From assembly GCF_009789575.1 (NCBI RefSeq), contig NZ_CP046908.1, forward strand, positions 2,769,001-2,833,000: a stretch of DNA of 64,000 bases, read 5' to 3'. Both the position numbers and the translations under genes were made by a program. The notes beneath the pieces are model-generated. The model was not told where the DNA came from. It did no database searches and was given only the letters and a program-made list of their open reading frames with translations. How positions within the stretch are numbered: position 1 is the stretch's first letter; each line of letters begins with the position of its first letter. Positions 47,709 through 56,416 of this stretch are shown here, piece by piece. The DNA is from Stappia indica. GTDB taxonomy: Bacteria; Pseudomonadota; Alphaproteobacteria; Rhizobiales; Stappiaceae.

Positions 47709-48292
47709 TCGTTCTCGGCCTCACCGGCTCCATCGGCATGGGCAAGAGCACCACGGCGCGCATGTTCGCCGAGGCCGGTGCGGCGGTCTATGACGCCGAT
47801 GCTGCCGTGCACCGGCTCTATTCCGGCAAGGCGGCGCCGCTGATCGAGGCCGGCTTTCCCGGCACCGTCGTGGACGGCACGGTCGACCGCACCCGGCTCG
47901 GCGAGCAGGTCATCGGCAAGCCCGGGGAGATGAAACGGCTGGAGGCCATCGTCCATCCCCTGGTGCGCGAGGCGGAGAACGCCTTTCTTCAGGATGCCGC
48001 GCGCCGGGGCGCCCGCGTTGCCGTGCTCGACATCCCGCTCCTGTTCGAGACGGGCGGCGAGCGCCGCGTGCGTGCCGCTGTCGTGGTCACCGCATCGCCG
48101 GATGTCCAGCGCGAGCGGGTGCTCGCCCGCCCCGGCATGAGCGAAGCGCGGTTCGAGGGCATCCTCGCCAAGCAGATGCCGGATGCGGAAAAGCGTCGCC
48201 GGGCGCATTTCCTCGTCGATACGGGTCAGGGGGTCGAGCCCGCGCGCCGCGCGGTCGGCGCAATCCTGCGGGCCGTCGCCTCCCTCGCCTGA
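47705..48292 (+). CDS. coaE: Dephospho-CoA kinase
   Basis: 195 residues. P-loop GSIGMGKST at the N-terminus, the [11 protein letters not shown] CoA-binding block, [36 protein letters not shown]. Last step of CoA synthesis. It starts with GTG overlapping the aroE stop. The conserved order maf-aroE-coaE-dnaQ is typical of alphaproteobacteria. Confidence 0.95.
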   Translation: MIVLGLTGSIGMGKSTTARMFAEAGAAVYDADAAVHRLYSGKAAPLIEAGFPGTVVDGTVDRTRLGEQVIGKPGEMKRLEAIVHPLVREAENAFLQDAARRGARVAVLDIPLLFETGGERRVRAAVVVTASPDVQRERVLARPGMSEARFEGILAKQMPDAEKRRRAHFLVDTGQGVEPARRAVGAILRAVASLA

Positions 48293-48421
48293 GGAAAAGC
48301 ACGCGGATATCCTGCGCACAACCGGCTCGCAACATGAGGATCAGCTGGGGAAAACCGGTGGCAAGGAGCATGGGGCGCTGTGCCTTGCTGTCGCTGCCGG
48401 GGCCGATCTGAGACACTGAAA

Positions 48422-48444
48422 CCGGCCGGCGCATCGCCGGCCGG
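48422..48444 (+). other. 10-bp perfect hairpin before dnaQ
   Basis: CCGGCCGGCG (48422-48431) pairs perfectly with CGCCGGCCGG (48435-48444), three-base loop. It ends 22 bases before the dnaQ TTG. With no U-run, it may end coaE transcription weakly or affect dnaQ translation. Confidence 0.45.
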
Positions 48445-48466
48445 GCATGACACGGGGACCTCGACC

Positions 48467-49171
48467 TTGCGGGAAATCGCCTTCGACACGGAAACCACGG
48501 GCCTTGATCCCAGGAACGGCGACCGGCTGGTGGAAATCGGCGGCGTCGAGCTGATCAACCACGTGCCGACGGGCCGCACCTATCACGTCTACATCAACCC
48601 CGAGCGCGATGTGCCGATCGAGGCGTTCAACGTGCACGGCCTGTCGAGCGAGTTTCTGGCCGACAAGCCGAAATTCGCCGAAGTGGCGCAGGAGTTCCTG
48701 GAGTTCGTCGGCGATGCGGTGCTGGTGATCCACAACGCCTCGTTCGACATGGGCTTCATCAACATGGAGCTCGCGCGCGTCGGCCTGGGGCCGATCCCGC
48801 CCGCCCAGGTGCTCGACACGCTGGCCATCGCCCGGCGCAAGCATCCCGGCTCGCCCGCCTCGCTGGACGCGCTGTGCTCGCGCTACGGCATCGACAATTC
48901 GCGCCGCACCAAGCACGGCGCGCTGCTCGATTCCGAGATCCTGGCAGAGGTCTATATCGAGCTGATCGGCGGCAAGCAGGCCGGCCTTGCCTTCAGCGCC
49001 GAGGAAGAGACGACGACTGTCGAGGTCGTGCAGCAGCGCAGCCGCGCCCAGCCGCGGCCCGTGCCGCTGCCCCCGCGCCTGAGCGCCGCCGAGATCGAGG
49101 CCCATGCCGCGTTCGTCTCCGGCATGGGCGACAAGGCCCTGTGGAAGCGTTACGAGCCGGGCGAGGCCTGA
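48467..49171 (+). CDS. dnaQ: DNA polymerase III epsilon subunit (3'-5' exonuclease)
   Basis: Proofreading subunit of the replicative polymerase. 234 residues. ExoI FDTETTGLDP, ExoII region VIHNASFDMGFIN, ExoIII HGALLDSEILAEVY. The C-terminal tail (VPLPPRLSAAEIEAHAAFV) is the alpha-binding segment. TTG at 48467 is used because the exonuclease domain begins directly after it and GGGGA lies upstream. Confidence 0.93.
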   Translation: MREIAFDTETTGLDPRNGDRLVEIGGVELINHVPTGRTYHVYINPERDVPIEAFNVHGLSSEFLADKPKFAEVAQEFLEFVGDAVLVIHNASFDMGFINMELARVGLGPIPPAQVLDTLAIARRKHPGSPASLDALCSRYGIDNSRRTKHGALLDSEILAEVYIELIGGKQAGLAFSAEEETTTVEVVQQRSRAQPRPVPLPPRLSAAEIEAHAAFVSGMGDKALWKRYEPGEA

Positions 49172-49190
49172 TCAGCTGGGAAAATGAGAG

Positions 49191-49216
49191 CGGGGAAGGA
49201 TCCCCGTTCTTCTTCC
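49191..49216 (+). terminator. Intrinsic terminator of dnaQ
   Basis: CGGGGA (49191-49196) with TCCCCG (49201-49206), tetraloop AGGA, followed by TTCTTCTTCC. Confidence 0.7.
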
Positions 49217-50203
49217 TTACAGCATCGAGGGCAGGACGCGATCCGGCGGACGGTGGCCGTCCATGAAGGTCTTGATGTTGATGATGACCTTCTCGCCCAT
49301 GTCGATGCGGCCCTCGACCGTGGCCGATCCCATATGCGGCAGCAGCACCACCTTGGTGGAGGCGACCAGCTTCGGGTTGACCGCCGGCTCGTGCTCGAAT
49401 ACGTCGAGACCGGCGCCGGCGAGCTGGCCGGCATCGAGCTGACGGATCAGCGCCGCCTCGTCGATCACCTCGCCGCGCGCGGTGTTGACGATATAGGCCT
49501 CGGGCTTCATCAGCTTGAGCCTGCGGGCCGACAGCAAGTGATAGGTCGCCGGGGTGTGCGGGCAGTGGATGGACACGACGTCCATGCGCGCCAGCATCTG
49601 GTCGAGGCTTTCCCAGTAGGTCGCCTCGAGCGACTCCTCCACCGCCTCGGACACCCTCCGGCGGTTGTGGTAGTGGATCGACATGCCGAAGGCCTTGGCG
49701 CGGCGCGCCACCGCCTGGCCGATGCGGCCCATGCCGATGATGCCGAGCCGTTTGCCCCAGATCCGCCGGCCGAGCATCCAGGTCGGCGACCAGCCCGTCC
49801 ACTCGCCATGCTCCAGCACCTTGATGCCTTCGGCGATGCGGCGCGGCACGCCGAGGATCAGCGCCATGGTCATGTCGGCCGTATCCTCGGTCAGCACGCC
49901 GGGGGTGTTGGTGACCGTGATGCCGCGATTGTTGGCGGTGATCACGTCGATATTGTCGACGCCATTGCCGAAATTGGCGATCAGCTTGAGATTGGGTCCG
50001 GCCTGCGACAGCACGGCGGAGTCGATCCGGTCGGTGACCGTCGGCACCACCACGTCGGCGGTCTTCACCGCCTCCACCAGCTCGGCCTGGCTCAGCGGCC
50101 TGTCGGCCTCGTTGAGGCGCGTCTCGAACAGCTCGCGCATCCGCGTCTCGACGACGTCGGGCAGTTTGCGTGTCACGACGACCAGTGGCTTCTTCCTGGG
50201 CAT
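49217..50203 (-). CDS. D-isomer 2-hydroxyacid dehydrogenase (glyoxylate/hydroxypyruvate reductase-like)
   Basis: 328 residues. NAD(P) loop GIIGMGRIGQAVARRAK, substrate-binding Arg in NTARGEVIDE, catalytic Glu region DVFEHEPAVN and His in LLPHMGSAT. The WSPTWMLGRRIWGKR insertion is typical of GyaR-type glyoxylate reductases in Rhizobiales. Reduces glyoxylate or hydroxypyruvate. Convergent with dnaQ, sharing the terminator region. Confidence 0.9.
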   Translation of the reverse strand: MPRKKPLVVVTRKLPDVVETRMRELFETRLNEADRPLSQAELVEAVKTADVVVPTVTDRIDSAVLSQAGPNLKLIANFGNGVDNIDVITANNRGITVTNTPGVLTEDTADMTMALILGVPRRIAEGIKVLEHGEWTGWSPTWMLGRRIWGKRLGIIGMGRIGQAVARRAKAFGMSIHYHNRRRVSEAVEESLEATYWESLDQMLARMDVVSIHCPHTPATYHLLSARRLKLMKPEAYIVNTARGEVIDEAALIRQLDAGQLAGAGLDVFEHEPAVNPKLVASTKVVLLPHMGSATVEGRIDMGEKVIINIKTFMDGHRPPDRVLPSML

Positions 50204-50465
50204 GCTCCTCGCCTTTTCGCGCTCTGTTGAGGGCTCCTTAACCCTACCTGTCCGAAATTGCGTCGTCGTCGCCGCAGCGGCCGGGCCGACGCTTCAGTTC
50301 TCATTACCAGATGGTCCGGTCAAAACAAGGGATCGGAACGTGCGATAGCGCCGGATGGCGGGCTCAAGGCGGGCCTGCCTTGAAAATGTGCGATTCTCGG
50401 TCTTTCGCTGAACCCGTCGGACAGGCAGCGGCGATACGGATTTCGAGGGAAAGGACAGGGACCCC

Positions 50466-51095
50466 ATGCGTGGATTGGCGAGGCGGTGCAGCGATCACGA
50501 CAGGCAGCGGGCGGACGACGCCGGCCGGTCGCGTGCGCGCCCTGCGCCGACCCGCATCCGAAGGCCCCTTGCCCGAGCGCTGGCCGCCGCCGGCCTCTGC
50601 CTGCTGCTGCTGCTGCAGATCTTCGCCGGGCCCGGCACCGCCCTTGCCCAGAGCACCACAAAGGGTCCGAGCGGCTTTCCCGTGCCGCGCTTCGTCAGCC
50701 TCAAGTCCGAGCGCGTCAACGTGCGCATCGGGCCGACGCTGGAGCACCGCATCGGCTGGACCTATGTCCGCGCCGGCCTGCCAGTTGAGATCGTCCAGGA
50801 ATTCGAGAACTGGCGCCGCATCCGCGACTGGCAAGGCGAAGAGGGCTGGGTGTTCCATTCGCTGCTCAGCGGCCGCCGTACGGCGCTGGTGACCCCCTGG
50901 GAGCAGTCCGGCACCACGCCGCTGCGCGCCGAGCCGCGCTCCGACGCCCGTCTCGTCGCCGAGCTGGGCCCGAACGTGCTGGCCAATGTGGGGAGCTGTC
51001 GGCAGGGCTGGTGCCGCATCAGCGGCGAGAAATTCGCCGGCTGGATCGACCAGACGCGGCTGTTCGGCGTCTATCCGGACGAAACGGTCGAGTGA
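50466..51095 (+). CDS. Exported SH3-domain protein (SH3_4/DUF1058)
   Basis: 209 residues. A long Arg-rich N-region is followed by a hydrophobic segment (LAAAGLCLLLLLQIFAG) and a signal-type cleavage near LAQS. The mature part has two bacterial SH3-like repeats: RFVSLKSERVNVRIGPTLEHRIGWTYVRAGLPVEI... and TPLRAEPRSDARLVAELGPNV. Cys residues in CRQGWC may form a disulfide. Possible peptidoglycan or protein binding in the periplasm. Conserved next to the 2-hydroxyacid dehydrogenase, divergent with 262 bases between. Confidence 0.82.
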   Translation: MRGLARRCSDHDRQRADDAGRSRARPAPTRIRRPLARALAAAGLCLLLLLQIFAGPGTALAQSTTKGPSGFPVPRFVSLKSERVNVRIGPTLEHRIGWTYVRAGLPVEIVQEFENWRRIRDWQGEEGWVFHSLLSGRRTALVTPWEQSGTTPLRAEPRSDARLVAELGPNVLANVGSCRQGWCRISGEKFAGWIDQTRLFGVYPDETVE

Positions 51096-51130
51096 TCGTA
51101 CCACTTGCAAATCATTGAAACACAAACGAA

Positions 51131-51166
51131 AACGGCGGCCGCACCTTGGTGTGGCCGCCGTTTTTC
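51131..51166. terminator. Bidirectional intrinsic terminator between the SH3 gene and fabI
   Basis: AACGGCGGCC (51131-51140) with GGCCGCCGTT (51153-51162) and TTTTTC after it; on the other strand the stem is followed by TTCGTTTG. Confidence 0.88.
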
Positions 51167-51191
51167 TTCGTCCTGATGCGAAAGTCTCGTC

Positions 51192-52028
51192 TCAGACTTC
51201 CTCGATCTGGCGTGCGACCTGGGCTTCGGCTTCCTGCATCTTCAGCGCGTCGAGCCGCGGCATCGACACGGTGTTGTAGCCGCTGTCGACGAAATGCACC
51301 TCGCCGGTGACGCCGGACGACAGGTCCGACAGGAGGTAGAGCGCCGAGCCGCCGACCTCGTCGATGGTCACGGTGCGACCGAGCGGCGAGTGCTGCTTCT
51401 GGTAGTTGAACATCACCCGCGCGTCGGAGACGCCCGATCCGGCCAGCGTGCGCACCGGGCCGGCAGAGATCGCGTTCACCCGGACGTTCTGCAGGCCGTA
51501 ATCCATGGCGAGGTAGCGCACGGAGGATTCCAGCGCCGCCTTGGCCACGCCCATCACGTTGTAGTTCGGCATCACCTTGGTCGAGCCGCCATAGGTCAGC
51601 GTCACGATCGAGCCGCCGTTCGGCATCAGCTCGGCCGCCCGCTTGGCGATCTCGGTGAAGGAGAAGCACGAGATCAGCATCGTGCGGGTGAAGTTCTCCC
51701 GCGTCGTGTCGGCATAGCGGCCGCGCAGCTCCGACTTGTCGGAAAAGGCGATGGCATGGACGAGAAAGTCGATGCTGCCCCACTCGGCCTTCAGCGTCTC
51801 GAACACCTTGTCGACCGTGGCGATGTCCTCGACGTCGCAGGGGATCAGCAGATTGGCCCCCACGCTGTCGGCCAGCGGCCGCACGCGGCGGCCGAAGGCC
51901 TCGCCCTGATAGGTGAAGGCGAGCTCCGCCCCCTGTGCCGCAAGCGCCTTGGCGATCCCCCACGCGATGGAGTGATCGTTTGCGACGCCCATGACCAGAC
52001 CGCGTTTGCCCTTCATAAGCCCGCTCAT
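51192..52028 (-). CDS. fabI: Enoyl-[acyl-carrier-protein] reductase (NADH) FabI
   Basis: 278 residues. Last step of the fatty-acid elongation cycle. Catalytic Tyr156 and Lys163 in YNVMGVAK, with Tyr146 in LTYGGS. NADH loop GVANDHSIAWGIAKAL near the N-terminus. The start ATG at 52028 has AAGGAG upstream. It is the third gene of fabA-fabB-fabI on the minus strand, 85 bases after fabB. Triclosan sensitivity is a property of the family. Confidence 0.96.
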   Translation of the reverse strand: MSGLMKGKRGLVMGVANDHSIAWGIAKALAAQGAELAFTYQGEAFGRRVRPLADSVGANLLIPCDVEDIATVDKVFETLKAEWGSIDFLVHAIAFSDKSELRGRYADTTRENFTRTMLISCFSFTEIAKRAAELMPNGGSIVTLTYGGSTKVMPNYNVMGVAKAALESSVRYLAMDYGLQNVRVNAISAGPVRTLAGSGVSDARVMFNYQKQHSPLGRTVTIDEVGGSALYLLSDLSSGVTGEVHFVDSGYNTVSMPRLDALKMQEAEAQVARQIEEV

Positions 52029-52113
52029 TCCCAACTCCTTCAGAGAAGCGGGCGGGGCCTTGCCCGCTCCGCCCGGTCCCGCCGTTGCCGGCCGGATGTG
52101 GTTTGCGTGAAGA

Positions 52114-53331
<1,218 letters not shown>

Positions 53332-53546
53332 CGCGGTCTCCCATGCTGTCTTTCGGAGCCGGCGCAAGGGGCCGGTCCGGTATCAATCGAAACGTCGAGC
53401 CACGGCGCGATCCCGTCCGTGCGACATCACTGCCTGATATCGCTGCGCGGTCGTGCCGTCCGGGGGCGCCTGGCCGCCTGTGCGGCCGGGCATGCCCTCA
53501 CCAGATAGGCGCTGCCGCGCCGGCGATCAATCGCCCGCGTCGGGTC

Positions 53547-54050
53547 CTACTCGGTCTTGAACAGGCCGACCTTCAGGTCCTTGGCCTGATAGATCGTCTC
53601 GCCGTCCGCCTTCAGCCAGCCGTCGGCGATGCCGAGCACGAGGCGGCCGCGCCGCACGCGCTTCAGCTCGACGCCGTATTCGACGAGCTTGGTTTCCGGG
53701 GTGACCATCTTGGAGAACTTGATCTCGCCGGTGGAAATCGCCCGCCCGCGGCCCGGCTCGCCGAGCCAACCGAGGAAGAAACCGGTCATCTGCCACAGCG
53801 CATCGAGGCCCAGGCAGCCCGGCATGACCGGGTCGCCATGGAAATGGCAGGGGAAGAACCAGAGGTCGTCGCGGATGTCGAGCTCGGCGCGGACCTGCCC
53901 CTGACCGTATTCGCCGCCATCCTCGGAGATCGAGGTGATGCGGTTGAACATCAGCATGGGCGGAAGCGGCAGCTGCGCATTTCCGGGGCCAAACAGCTCG
54001 CCGCGTCCGCAGGCAAGCAATTCATCGTAGGAGTAGCTCGATTGCCGCAC
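53547..54050 (-). CDS. fabA: 3-hydroxydecanoyl-ACP dehydratase/isomerase FabA
   Basis: 167 residues (family about 171). His69 in [14 protein letters not shown] and Asp83 in [10 protein letters not shown] form the active site. Introduces the cis double bond for unsaturated fatty acids. The GTG at 54050 has GGGAAG upstream and begins the family sequence ([20 protein letters not shown]); open frame upstream is not conserved. Head of fabA-fabB-fabI, divergent from irr. Confidence 0.95.
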   Translation of the reverse strand: MRQSSYSYDELLACGRGELFGPGNAQLPLPPMLMFNRITSISEDGGEYGQGQVRAELDIRDDLWFFPCHFHGDPVMPGCLGLDALWQMTGFFLGWLGEPGRGRAISTGEIKFSKMVTPETKLVEYGVELKRVRRGRLVLGIADGWLKADGETIYQAKDLKVGLFKTE

Positions 54051-54485
54051 GTTCTTCCCATTCCCGCAGGTTGATCGGTTGTCCCGTATGCGCAAGACGG
54101 CCGTCATGGCCGCCCCGCCGGACCGGGATCTGGTTCTGCCGCGCTTACTAACATAGCATCTTGCGCTCCGGAAACCCGTGAAGTGGCCCCCGGAATGAGC
54201 TTTTTCGCACTCCTTTAGGTCGGCTTGCCACATTTTCCGGCCGCAGCGCGCGTTCGGGCCGTCGTTTTGACCCTTTTCCTCGGCACCTTGGCGGCCGCGG
54301 ACAGGGCGAAGCTTGCAAATCAGGCGCGATCCGTGGCAGAAAACTGCCATGGATCTTGCGTGCCGGTGGGGGCAGTCCCCACATGAACGGTGCGGCAGGG
54401 TTCTGGCGAGGGTCGCCGAAGGCGCCCGCAATGGCGGTCCCCGGCGGACCGGGATGCAACGAGAACGGAAAGCGAGCGGGAAGAC
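54051..54485. other. Divergent promoter region of fabA and irr
   Basis: 435 bases without a credible gene. On the minus strand TATGTT (54155-54150) could be a fabA -10 box. I see no clear iron-control element (ICE) palindrome. The irr ribosome site GGGAAG lies just before 54486. Confidence 0.4.
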
Positions 54486-54905
54486 GTGGGCGAACTGCAC
54501 CGGCATCGTGAGGTACAGGAAATGCTTCGTTCGGCCGGCCTGAGGCCGACCCGACAGCGCGTTGCGCTGGCCGAGCTCCTGTATTCCAGGGGCAACCGGC
54601 ACATCTCCGCCGAGCTTCTGCACGAAGAGGCGGAAGCCGCCGACGTTCCGGTGTCGCTGGCCACGGTCTACAACACGCTGCACCAGTTCACCGAGGCCGG
54701 CCTCCTGCGCGAGGTCGCCGTCGAGGGCACCAAGACCTATTTCGACACCAACACCGACGACCACCACCACTTCTTCATCGAAGGCGACAACAAGGTGGTC
54801 GACATTCCCGGCTCCGGCGTGTCGATGGCCCGGCTTCCCGAGGCGCCCGAGGGCATGGAGATCGTCCGCGTCGACGTGGTGATCCGCCTGCGCCGCAAGG
54901 ACTGA
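54486..54905 (+). CDS. irr: Fur-family iron response regulator Irr
   Basis: 139 residues. N-terminal winged helix ([38 protein letters not shown]) and a dimerisation domain with the heme-associated histidines in [19 protein letters not shown]. The DHHH block and DIPG ending are Irr-like, not classic Fur. Irr represses or activates genes under iron limitation and is degraded upon heme contact. GTG start chosen by GGGAAG spacing. In related genomes it sits divergent from fabA, as here. Confidence 0.9.
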   Translation: MGELHRHREVQEMLRSAGLRPTRQRVALAELLYSRGNRHISAELLHEEAEAADVPVSLATVYNTLHQFTEAGLLREVAVEGTKTYFDTNTDDHHHFFIEGDNKVVDIPGSGVSMARLPEAPEGMEIVRVDVVIRLRRKD

Positions 54906-54960
54906 GCCTTCCCGGCCCGGCCTGCTGCCCGATTTCCCGACAGTTTCAAGACCTCTGCAA

Positions 54961-54984
54961 CGCGGGCATGGCGCCCGCGCTTTT
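54961..54984 (+). terminator. Intrinsic terminator of irr
   Basis: CGCGGGC (54961-54967) with GCCCGCG (54973-54979), loop ATGGC, followed by CTTTTC. Confidence 0.65.
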
Positions 54985-54995
54985 CGCTGCGCGGA

Positions 54996-55784
54996 TCAGG
55001 CAGCCTGGCGGCGCGTGTTTTCCGGGCTCTTGCACAGGTCGGCGATCAGGCACTTCTCGCAGTCCGGCTTGCGGGCCTTGCAGATGTAGCGGCCATGCAG
55101 GATCAGCCAGTGATGGGCGTGCAGCAGGAATTCCCGCGGCACCGCCTTTTCCAGCGCCGTCTCCACTTCCAGCGGCGTCTTGCCCGGCGCCACGCCGATG
55201 CGGTTGCCGAGGCGGAAGAGATGCGTGTCGACCGCGATGGTCGGCTGGCCGAAGGCGATGTTCAGCACCACGTTGGCGGTCTTGCGCCCGACGCCGGGCA
55301 GCGTTTCCAGCGCCTCCCGGTCCTGCGGCACTTCGCCGCCGAAGCGGTCGATCAGCAGCTGCGACAGGGCGATGACGTTCTTCGCCTTGTTGCGGAAGAG
55401 CCCGATGGTCTTGATCGCCTCGCGCAGCCGGTCCTCGCCCAGCTCCACCATCTTCTGCGGCGTGTCGACGGTCTCGAACAGCGGCCGCGTCGCCTTGTTG
55501 ACGCCGACATCGGTCGCCTGCGCCGACAGCGCCACGGCAACCAGCAGCGTGTAGGGATTGACGTAGTGCAGCTCGCCGGTCGGCTCCGGATTGGCGGCGT
55601 GGAAGCGCGCGAAGATCGCGTAGAGCTCGTCCTTGCTGTAGCGCGGGCGCGCCGTGCGGCGGGGCTTGGCCGCCTTCGGCCCGGCGGCGGTTTTCGTCGC
55701 CTTGGCGGCCTTCGCAGCAGCCGCTTTGGCGGCCGGTGCGGCGGGCTTGCGCGACTTGCGGGGATCGGGCTGGTTCGCGGTCAT
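54996..55784 (-). CDS. nth: Endonuclease III
   Basis: Bifunctional DNA glycosylase/AP lyase for oxidised pyrimidines. 262 residues. Catalytic Lys in LPGVGRKTANVVL (helix-hairpin-helix), Asp in VDTHLFRLGNR and the [4Fe-4S] cluster CKARKPDCEKCLIADLC. The first 50 residues are an unusual Ala/Lys/Pro-rich extension, probably disordered. AGGAGG precedes ATG 55784. Only 22 bases separate it from the divergent DUF2244 gene. Confidence 0.96.
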   Translation of the reverse strand: MTANQPDPRKSRKPAAPAAKAAAAKAAKATKTAAGPKAAKPRRTARPRYSKDELYAIFARFHAANPEPTGELHYVNPYTLLVAVALSAQATDVGVNKATRPLFETVDTPQKMVELGEDRLREAIKTIGLFRNKAKNVIALSQLLIDRFGGEVPQDREALETLPGVGRKTANVVLNIAFGQPTIAVDTHLFRLGNRIGVAPGKTPLEVETALEKAVPREFLLHAHHWLILHGRYICKARKPDCEKCLIADLCKSPENTRRQAA

Positions 55785-55806
55785 TCCTCCTCTATAATCA
55801 CCGCTC

Positions 55807-56376
55807 ATGACGAGCGGCAATCCGAAAACCGAGCGGCCCGATCCGCAAGACCTTGCTTCCGATCCGGTCCAGGCCGATCCGGATGCGCCTTTCTTTGCGG
55901 CGCTGCTGACGCCCTACCGCTCGCTCGGGCCGGCGGGCTTCCGCATCCTCATGCTCGTGGTCTGCGCCATCTGCCTGACCGCCGGCCTGTTGTTCCTGTC
56001 GCTCGGCGCCTGGCCGGTCTTCGGCTTTCTCGGCCTCGATATCCTGCTGATTTTCTTCGCCTTCCGCTGGAATTACCGGGCGGCGCGGGCGTTCGAGGAG
56101 GTGCAGGTCTCGCGCACGGAAATCCGCATCCGCAAGGTGCTGGCCTCCGGCCGCGAGCAACTCTACTCCTGCAATCCGTTCTGGGCGCGCCTCGATGTGC
56201 GCGAGGAGGAGGACGAGGGCGTCGTGCGCATCACGCTGACCGCCCGCGGCATGTCGGTCGACATCGGCGGCTTCCTCAATCCGGAAGACCGCACCAGCTT
56301 TGCCGGCGCCCTGCGACGCGCGGTCGCACTGGCCAAGGCCGGCGGCCCGCAGCCGGACCTGCCGGCAACGGCCTGA
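55807..56376 (+). CDS. DUF2244 membrane protein
   Basis: 189 residues. Two hydrophobic helices (FRILMLVVCAICLTAGLLFL and GFLGLDILLIFFAF), followed by RWNYRAARAFEEVQVSRTEI and a cytoplasmic beta-rich tail. Family DUF2244; function unknown. TATAAT at 55793-55798 ends nine bases before the ATG, and no Shine-Dalgarno is visible, so a nearly leaderless message is possible. Divergent from nth, conserved order in Rhizobiales. Confidence 0.78.
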   Translation: MTSGNPKTERPDPQDLASDPVQADPDAPFFAALLTPYRSLGPAGFRILMLVVCAICLTAGLLFLSLGAWPVFGFLGLDILLIFFAFRWNYRAARAFEEVQVSRTEIRIRKVLASGREQLYSCNPFWARLDVREEEDEGVVRITLTARGMSVDIGGFLNPEDRTSFAGALRRAVALAKAGGPQPDLPATA

Positions 56377-56416
56377 GCGCCTTTTTCCCGTTCTGCAGCG
56401 GCGGCACGCTGCCGGA

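Noticed and set aside
48338-49185. Repeated TCAGCTGGG-AAAA near 48342 and 49172
   Set aside because: Two short copies with an indel in GC-rich intergenic DNA; too short to claim a repeat family.
54051-54485. Irr iron-control element
   Set aside because: No palindrome close to the TTTAGAA/TTCTAAA type pattern was found.
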